From DATAMF01 sp964472565 (GTDB lineage Bacteria > Chloroflexota > Anaerolineae > Aggregatilineales > Aggregatilineaceae): DNA of 8,135 bases. Positions within the stretch are counted from its first letter, which is position 1; every line of letters starts with the position of its first letter. The notes under the pieces were generated by a model. That model was not told where the DNA came from. It searched no databases and saw only the letters and a list, made by a program, of their open reading frames with translations. The DNA lies in assembly GCA_964472565.1 (NCBI GenBank), contig CAYYNB010000229.1, forward strand, positions 1-8,135, read 5' to 3'. The position numbers and the translations under genes are program-made. Below are positions 4,772 to 8,135 of the stretch, piece after piece.

Positions 4772-5209
4772 ATGTCGTATCAGGAAAAACGAACCAGTAT
4801 CTCGTTACTCAGCACCATTCTGGCAACGGCAGCCTATGGGGTGTGGCTGTGGCAGCAGTACCCCAGCAAAAGTGAATATTCGGAGAGCTTCTTCCAGTTT
4901 TGGGGCGGGGCGATGCTGATCTTTATCGCGGTGCAGGTGGTGTTCAAGCTCATTTTTCTGATCGGGTTCATTATCTTCACCATCCGCGAACAAGACCCTG
5001 AGTTTACGGACGAATTTGATCAGGCGATTGAGATGAAGTCCACCCGGCGACTCTACGACGTGTTTATGGTGGGGTTTGTGCTGGCGATGATCGCGCTGGT
5101 GCTGAAGATGCCGCCGGACGTGATGTTTATCATCCTGTTGGCGTTTATGACTGGGGGAGGGATTATCGGCGATGTTCTACAGCTTTATTATTACCGGCGA
5201 GGAGTTTGA
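4772..5209 (+). CDS. 4-TM membrane protein, DUF2178-like, paired with an HTH regulator
   Basis: A 145-residue protein with four hydrophobic segments at about 10-30, 43-71, 95-113 and 117-138. A charged cytoplasmic-type loop (72-93: REQDPEFTDEFD, then IEMKSTRR) separates the two hairpins, and the protein ends in LYYYRRGV. This pattern (acidic DE..D, then an I/M-E-x-K-S patch, then a terminal YYYRRG) is what I recall for DUF2178-like proteins, which are often encoded next to small XRE regulators. The ATG at 4772 is preferred over the in-frame ATG at 4745, which sits beside the operator half-site with no ribosome site; AGGGA lies upstream of 4772. The stop is one base from the regulator's start. 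Biochemical role is unknown; it may sense membrane state for the regulator (inference). Confidence 0.78.
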   Translation: MSYQEKRTSISLLSTILATAAYGVWLWQQYPSKSEYSESFFQFWGGAMLIFIAVQVVFKLIFLIGFIIFTIREQDPEFTDEFDQAIEMKSTRRLYDVFMVGFVLAMIALVLKMPPDVMFIILLAFMTGGGIIGDVLQLYYYRRGV

Positions 5210-5210
5210 G

Positions 5211-5438
5211 GTGGGCAAAAGTTTCGTGCGGAACAACATACGGAAGCTGCGATTTGAACACCAGGAAATGACGCAGCAGGAACTGGCGGATCAAGTGGGT
5301 GTGACGCGGCAAACGATTGTCGCGATTGAAAAAGAGAAGTATTCACCGTCGCTGGAGTTGGCTTTTCGGATTGCATCTGTTTTTGGGGTGCCATTGGAAA
5401 CGGTGTTTTTCTACGAACCAGATAATGAAACTGCCTAA
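5211..5438 (+). CDS. XRE-family helix-turn-helix transcriptional regulator
   Basis: A 75-residue DNA-binding protein that is nearly all HTH domain. NNIRKLRFEHQEMTQQELAD (8-27) is helix 1 and the start of the HTH; VGVTRQTIVAIEKEKYSPSL (29-48) contains the recognition helix (about 32-40) and the conserved Glu-Lys turn; LELAFRIASVFGVPLETVF (48-66) completes the five-helix fold. No sensor or ligand domain is present, so the dimer presumably takes its signal from a partner, possibly the adjacent membrane protein. GTG 5211 is chosen because GAGGAG (5199-5204) lies six bases upstream and translation then begins at the HTH; an in-frame ATG at 5172 would add 13 residues that are the out-of-frame end of the upstream gene. 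The phased palindromes at 4675-4736 are the probable binding sites (inference). Confidence 0.9.
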   Translation: MGKSFVRNNIRKLRFEHQEMTQQELADQVGVTRQTIVAIEKEKYSPSLELAFRIASVFGVPLETVFFYEPDNETA

Positions 5439-5469
5439 AGGCGCATAGTCTCAATCAAGGAGTCTCCAA

Positions 5470-6192
5470 ATGAATACGAATCTCAAGTTTGCCCGACTCG
5501 CGGGCGTGCTGTACCTCATTGTTGTCTTCGGCGGGATTTTCGCTGAAATGGGCGTTCGTTCCAGCATCATTGTGCCGGGAAACGCGGCGGCGACGGTCCA
5601 GAATGTGATGGAAAACAAGGCGCTGTTCCGAATTGGCTTTGTGAGCGATCTCGTGGCGCACACTTTCTATTTTCTGCTGGCCTTCGCGCTGTACTGGCTG
5701 CTCAAGGCCACAACTCCTAAAGCGGCGCTGCTGTTTCTGTTCATCGTCGCCATCGGCACGGCGATTCTATGCTTCAATATGCTGAACCAGTTTATGGCGC
5801 TGCTGCTGCTGACGGATGCGGATTATATGCAGGCGTTCGGCAGCGACCAGTTAAGCGCACAGGCCATGCTGTTTACTGATCTGCACAAATACGGCTACCT
5901 GATCGCGCAGATTTTCTACGGCGGGTGGCTGCTGCCGCTGGGGTATGCGGTGTACAAGTCGGGCTACTTCCCCCGGATGCTGGGCGTGCTGCTGATGGCC
6001 GGAGCGGTTACCTATCTGATGGATTTCCTGGGGATTTTCCTCGTACCGGGGTATGGCACAAGCAGCAATATGCTGGTGCTGATTCCGGCGGTGATCGCGG
6101 AAATGAGCTTCTGCGGGTGGCTGGTGATCAAAGGGGCGCATTCCGCTGCCCCGAAGCAGGCTGCCACCCCGTTTACAGCGCTGGCGCACTGA
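5470..6192 (+). CDS. DUF4386 family membrane protein
   Basis: A 240-residue integral membrane protein with six hydrophobic segments at about 10-28, 56-78, 85-115, 145-165, 168-190 and 198-222. The N-terminal half carries the pattern I recognise as DUF4386: RLAGVLYL (9-16), FAEMGVRSSIIVPGNAAATV (24-43), and LFRIGFVSDL (52-61). No catalytic motif is evident and no function is established for the family to my knowledge. The ATG has AAGGAG at 5457-5462, seven bases upstream. It lies 31 bases after the HTH gene and 18 bases before an MDR oxidoreductase. I recall DUF4386 genes often next to such oxidoreductases, which suggests a functional pairing, but no reaction can be named. Confidence 0.85.
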   Translation: MNTNLKFARLAGVLYLIVVFGGIFAEMGVRSSIIVPGNAAATVQNVMENKALFRIGFVSDLVAHTFYFLLAFALYWLLKATTPKAALLFLFIVAIGTAILCFNMLNQFMALLLLTDADYMQAFGSDQLSAQAMLFTDLHKYGYLIAQIFYGGWLLPLGYAVYKSGYFPRMLGVLLMAGAVTYLMDFLGIFLVPGYGTSSNMLVLIPAVIAEMSFCGWLVIKGAHSAAPKQAATPFTALAH

Positions 6193-6210
6193 TCAACGGG
6201 GGGAAGCGAT

Positions 6211-6909
6211 ATGAAAGCCATTGTCTGTCGTGAATATGGAGCGTTCCAGCTTCAGGAAACAGCGAAACCGATGCCCAAAGACGATGAAGTGCTGATCAAG
6301 GTCCACGCATCCGCGGTGAGTTTTAACAATCTGCTCACGGTGCAGGGCAAGCCGTTTTTCGTGCGGCTGATGGGCATGGGAATGCGCAAGCCGAAACACC
6401 CGATCCCCGGCGGGGATGTCGCGGGGCGGGTGGAAGCGGTGGGGCGGCATGTCACCCAGTTCCGGCCCGGTGACGAGGTATTCGGTGATCTGGCGGATTT
6501 TGGTATGGGCGCGTTCGCGGAGTATGTCTGCGCGCCGCTGGAGGCTATCGCGCTGAAACCGGCGGGGGTGTCGTTCGAGGACGCCGCGGCGGCGGCGGAA
6601 GCGGCGATGGTGGCGCTGCAAGGACTGCGCGACAAGGGCAAAATTCAGGCCGGGCAGAAAGTGCTGATCTACGGCGCGGCGGGGGGCATTGGGACATTCG
6701 CAGTGCAGTTGGCGAAATACTTCGGGGCGGAAGTCACAGGGGTATGCAGCGGGCGGAATTTTGAACTGGTGCGCGGGCTGGGGGCCGATCAGGTGATCGA
6801 CTATACCCGCGAGGATTTCACCCAAAACGGCCAGCAGTACGATCTGATTCTGGCGACGGCAGGCTACCGTTCGATTCGCGATTATCAGCGGGCGCTGAGT
6901 CCCAGCTGA
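6211..6909 (+). CDS. N-terminal fragment of the interrupted MDR oxidoreductase
   Basis: As written, translation from ATG 6211 (with GGGGGAAG just upstream) stops at TGA 6907-6909, giving 232 residues. This contains the GroES-like substrate domain and most of the Rossmann fold, but lacks the last part of the coenzyme domain and the return to the GroES fold. Such a truncated product is unlikely to be stable or active. See the full-span entry for the intact frame. Confidence 0.6.
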   Translation: MKAIVCREYGAFQLQETAKPMPKDDEVLIKVHASAVSFNNLLTVQGKPFFVRLMGMGMRKPKHPIPGGDVAGRVEAVGRHVTQFRPGDEVFGDLADFGMGAFAEYVCAPLEAIALKPAGVSFEDAAAAAEAAMVALQGLRDKGKIQAGQKVLIYGAAGGIGTFAVQLAKYFGAEVTGVCSGRNFELVRGLGADQVIDYTREDFTQNGQQYDLILATAGYRSIRDYQRALSPS

Positions 6910-6918
6910 ATCTATGTT

Positions 6919-7194
6919 ATGACGGGCGGGTCGTGGAAAGAGGTTTTACAGCCGATCTTCGTCGGGCCGTTCATTTCGATAGGCGGGCGCAAAAAGCTGA
7001 TCGCGCTGGTGCAGAAACCCAATCCAACGGACCTGGCAACGGTGGGCGATCTGCTGGCGAACGGCAAGCTGAAAGCCGTGATCGAGCGGTGTTATCCGCT
7101 GCGGGAAACGGCGGCGGCGCTCCAACAGTACGCCGGGGGACATACACGCGGGAAGATCGTGATTACGGTGGAAGGAGATCAGGTTCATGGATGA
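6919..7194 (+). CDS. C-terminal fragment of the interrupted MDR oxidoreductase
   Basis: It is in the same frame as the upstream part. ATG 6919 follows the TGA by nine bases and would give 91 residues (TGGSWKEVLQP to GKIVITVEGD) that match the C-terminal quarter of MDR proteins, including the ERCYPLRE and RGKIVITV stretches. No ribosome site precedes ATG 6919, so independent translation would depend on restart after termination. It ends eight bases inside the next gene. Confidence 0.5.
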   Translation: MTGGSWKEVLQPIFVGPFISIGGRKKLIALVQKPNPTDLATVGDLLANGKLKAVIERCYPLRETAAALQQYAGGHTRGKIVITVEGDQVHG

Positions 7195-7552
7195 GATGCA
7201 AATCAAACTGGCGGGAATCTGGATCGCGCTGATGCTGGTGTATCTGCTGGGGGATGTGCTGCGGATTTTCAGCGGAGATTTTGTGGCGGGCGAGATGCAG
7301 GGCCAGAAAGCATCCCAGGCGATGTGGATGGCGGCGGCGGTGCTGATGCTGATTCCGATTCTGATGATCCAGGTGACGCTGATGGTGGACAGTCACGGGG
7401 TAAACCGCTGGGCCAACATCATTCTCGCGGCGTTTTTCTTCGTGTTTAATGTGATCGGACTGCCCACCTACCCATCGGCGTATGACAAGTTTCTGATCGT
7501 CGTGGGGCTGGGCTTTAACATGCTGACCATATGGACGGCATGGCACTGGTAG
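7187..7552 (+). CDS. DUF6326-like small membrane protein
   Basis: A 121-residue protein with four hydrophobic segments at about 8-28, 45-67, 73-93 and 99-120. Features I associate with DUF6326 proteins are visible: KLAGIWIALMLVYLLGDVL near the N-terminus, IPILMIQ in helix 2, VNRWANII (72-79) opening helix 3, and a terminal IWTAWHW. No catalytic residues stand out. The ATG at 7187 has AAGGAG at 7172-7177 and overlaps the end of the oxidoreductase gene by eight bases, so the two should be translationally coupled. The next oxidoreductase starts 18 bases later. Function is unknown; the tight packing implies a role shared with the oxidoreductases. Confidence 0.8.
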   Translation: MDEMQIKLAGIWIALMLVYLLGDVLRIFSGDFVAGEMQGQKASQAMWMAAAVLMLIPILMIQVTLMVDSHGVNRWANIILAAFFFVFNVIGLPTYPSAYDKFLIVVGLGFNMLTIWTAWHW

Positions 7553-7570
7553 GAAGGTAGGAGAAACCTG

Positions 7571-8135
7571 ATGAAAGCAATCGTGTATACCGAATATGGG
7601 TCGCCGGATGTGCTGCATATCGAAGAGGTCGCCAAGCCGACGCCGAAAGACAATGAAATCCTGATCCGGGTGTATGCCACCACCGTGAACTATGGGGATT
7701 TGAGCGCGCGGAATTTCAAAAACATCTCGTTCCGCGAGTTCAATATGCCGTCGCTTATTCTGCTGCCCGCGAAGCTGTCGTTTGGATGGCGGAAGCCCAA
7801 AAATCAGATTCTGGGGAGCGAGTTTGCCGGGGAAGTTGAAGCGGTGGGGCCGGCGGTCACGCGGTTTAAGGTGGGGGACGCGGTGTTTGGGTATCGCGGG
7901 ATGGCGATGGGCGCGTATGCTGAATATGTGTGTATGCCGGAAGATGGCGTGGTGACGCACAAACCGGGCAATATGAGCTATGAGGAAGCGGCAACGGTGC
8001 CGTATGGGAGCCTGTTCGCGCTGGACCTGCTGCGGAAAGTGGCGATCCAGCCGGGGCAGAAGGTGCTGATCAACGGGGCGTCGGGCGGCATGGGGGCGTA
8101 TGCGGTGCAGCTTGCCAAACATTACGGGGCGGAGG
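7571..8135 (+). CDS. MDR-family NAD(P)-dependent oxidoreductase, 3' end outside the window
   Basis: The frame is open from ATG 7571 (TAGGAG at 7558-7563, seven bases upstream) to the window edge, giving 188 residues of a protein expected to be about 320-340. The GroES-like domain shows MKAIVYTEYG at the start, GSEFAGEVEAVG (83-94) and VGDAVFGY. The nucleotide-binding motif GASGGMG lies in VLINGASGGMGAYAVQLAKHYGAE near the end. No zinc-ligand cysteine pattern is seen, so it belongs to the zinc-independent quinone-oxidoreductase/alcohol-dehydrogenase-like group. It is a divergent paralogue of the interrupted gene at 6211-7194, sharing MKAIV, AKPxPKD, RKPK and GAxAEYVC. Unlike that copy, it keeps the canonical AATVPYG. 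Its substrate is unknown. If the upstream copy is dead, this may be the working enzyme of the operon. Confidence 0.9.
   Translation, partial: MKAIVYTEYGSPDVLHIEEVAKPTPKDNEILIRVYATTVNYGDLSARNFKNISFREFNMPSLILLPAKLSFGWRKPKNQILGSEFAGEVEAVGPAVTRFKVGDAVFGYRGMAMGAYAEYVCMPEDGVVTHKPGNMSYEEAATVPYGSLFALDLLRKVAIQPGQKVLINGASGGMGAYAVQLAKHYGAE

Larger units (their letters stand above)
6211..7194 (+). pseudogene. Zinc-free MDR NAD(P)-dependent oxidoreductase interrupted by an in-frame TGA
   Basis: Read through one TGA at 6907-6909, this is a single frame of 327 codons plus a stop, the usual length for quinone-oxidoreductase-type MDR proteins. Residues 1-120 are the GroES-like domain (GGDVAGRVEAVG at 67-78, PGDEVFGDL at 86-94). 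The nucleotide-binding motif GAAGGIG is at 155-161, followed by GADQVIDYTREDF at 191-203. The interruption falls at codon 233, in SPS-stop-IYVM, where I expect a glycine as in SPxGIYVM; GGA to TGA is a single-base change. Sequence after the stop stays well conserved in the same frame. Zinc-ligand cysteines are absent. AAAAEAAM (125-132) replaces the more usual AAAVPxAA, which may mean relaxed selection. It could be a recent pseudogene, a sequencing error, or two separately translated pieces. Confidence 0.75.

Noticed and set aside
5172..5210. Upstream ATG start for the XRE regulator.
   Set aside because: The extra 13 residues are the out-of-frame end of the membrane-protein gene and no ribosome site precedes the ATG. 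GTG 5211 has GAGGAG at the right distance.
6907..6909. Possible selenocysteine or UGA-to-glycine recoding at the in-frame TGA.
   Set aside because: The site corresponds to a glycine position, not a cysteine, and I see no convincing SECIS-like hairpin just downstream. UGA acts as a normal stop at 1474-1476, 5207-5209 and 6190-6192, so a Gly-coding UGA as in Gracilibacteria/SR1 does not fit.
6919..7194. Independent small gene starting at ATG 6919.
   Set aside because: It has no ribosome site, and its sequence is the exact in-frame continuation of the MDR fold, so it is treated as the tail of the interrupted gene.
7163..8122. Long minus-strand open frame opposite the DUF6326 and second MDR genes.
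   Set aside because: It crosses two well-supported plus-strand genes and encodes an Arg/His/Gln-rich protein without family motifs, so it is a codon-bias shadow.
1..8135. tRNA, rRNA, CRISPR array, insertion sequence or phage attachment site.
   Set aside because: No cloverleaf-like region, no regularly spaced direct repeats with spacers, no transposase-like protein, and no terminal inverted repeats flanking a gene were seen.

Overview
The window looks like a bacterial chromosome of moderately high GC. The F0 genes, the DUF4386/DUF6326/oxidoreductase set and the GC-rich intergenic palindromes together suggest a Chloroflexota (Anaerolineae-like) organism. That assignment rests on remembered family resemblance and was not tested by any search.

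Layout. (1) 11-697, minus strand: a two-domain thioredoxin with a degenerate N-terminal fold and an active WCGPC C-terminal fold. (2) 698-972: divergent intergenic region with a perfect C/T-rich hairpin and promoter-like boxes. (3) 973-3577, plus strand: a compact F0 operon made of an internally duplicated AtpZ/AtpI-like protein, subunit a (atpB), subunit c (atpE), and a subunit b carrying the C-terminal domain of subunit delta (atpF). No F1 genes follow. A rho-independent terminator closes the operon, and it lies inside the 3' coding end of the convergent gene. (4) 3585-4478, minus strand: an exported FGE-sulfatase (SUMF1-fold) protein without the catalytic cysteines. (5) 4479-4771: divergent intergenic region with a 30-bp palindrome, a putative minus-strand promoter, and a strong plus-strand promoter bracketed by two near-identical 20-bp operator-like sites 42 bp apart. 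(6) 4772 to the window end, plus strand: a tight operon encoding a 4-TM DUF2178-like protein, an XRE/HTH regulator, a DUF4386 membrane protein, a zinc-free MDR oxidoreductase interrupted by one in-frame TGA, a DUF6326 membrane protein, and a second MDR oxidoreductase that runs off the window.

How the genes work together. The F0 operon supplies the membrane rotor and stator of a probably proton-coupled ATP synthase, so the F1 head must be encoded elsewhere. The second operon has the form of an autoregulated membrane-protein/HTH pair followed by two membrane-protein/oxidoreductase pairs. The substrates of those oxidoreductases cannot be read from the sequence. The observations most worth checking are the phased operator pair, the b-delta fusion in an F0-only locus, the His/Glu repeat loop in subunit a, and the single-base interruption of the first oxidoreductase.
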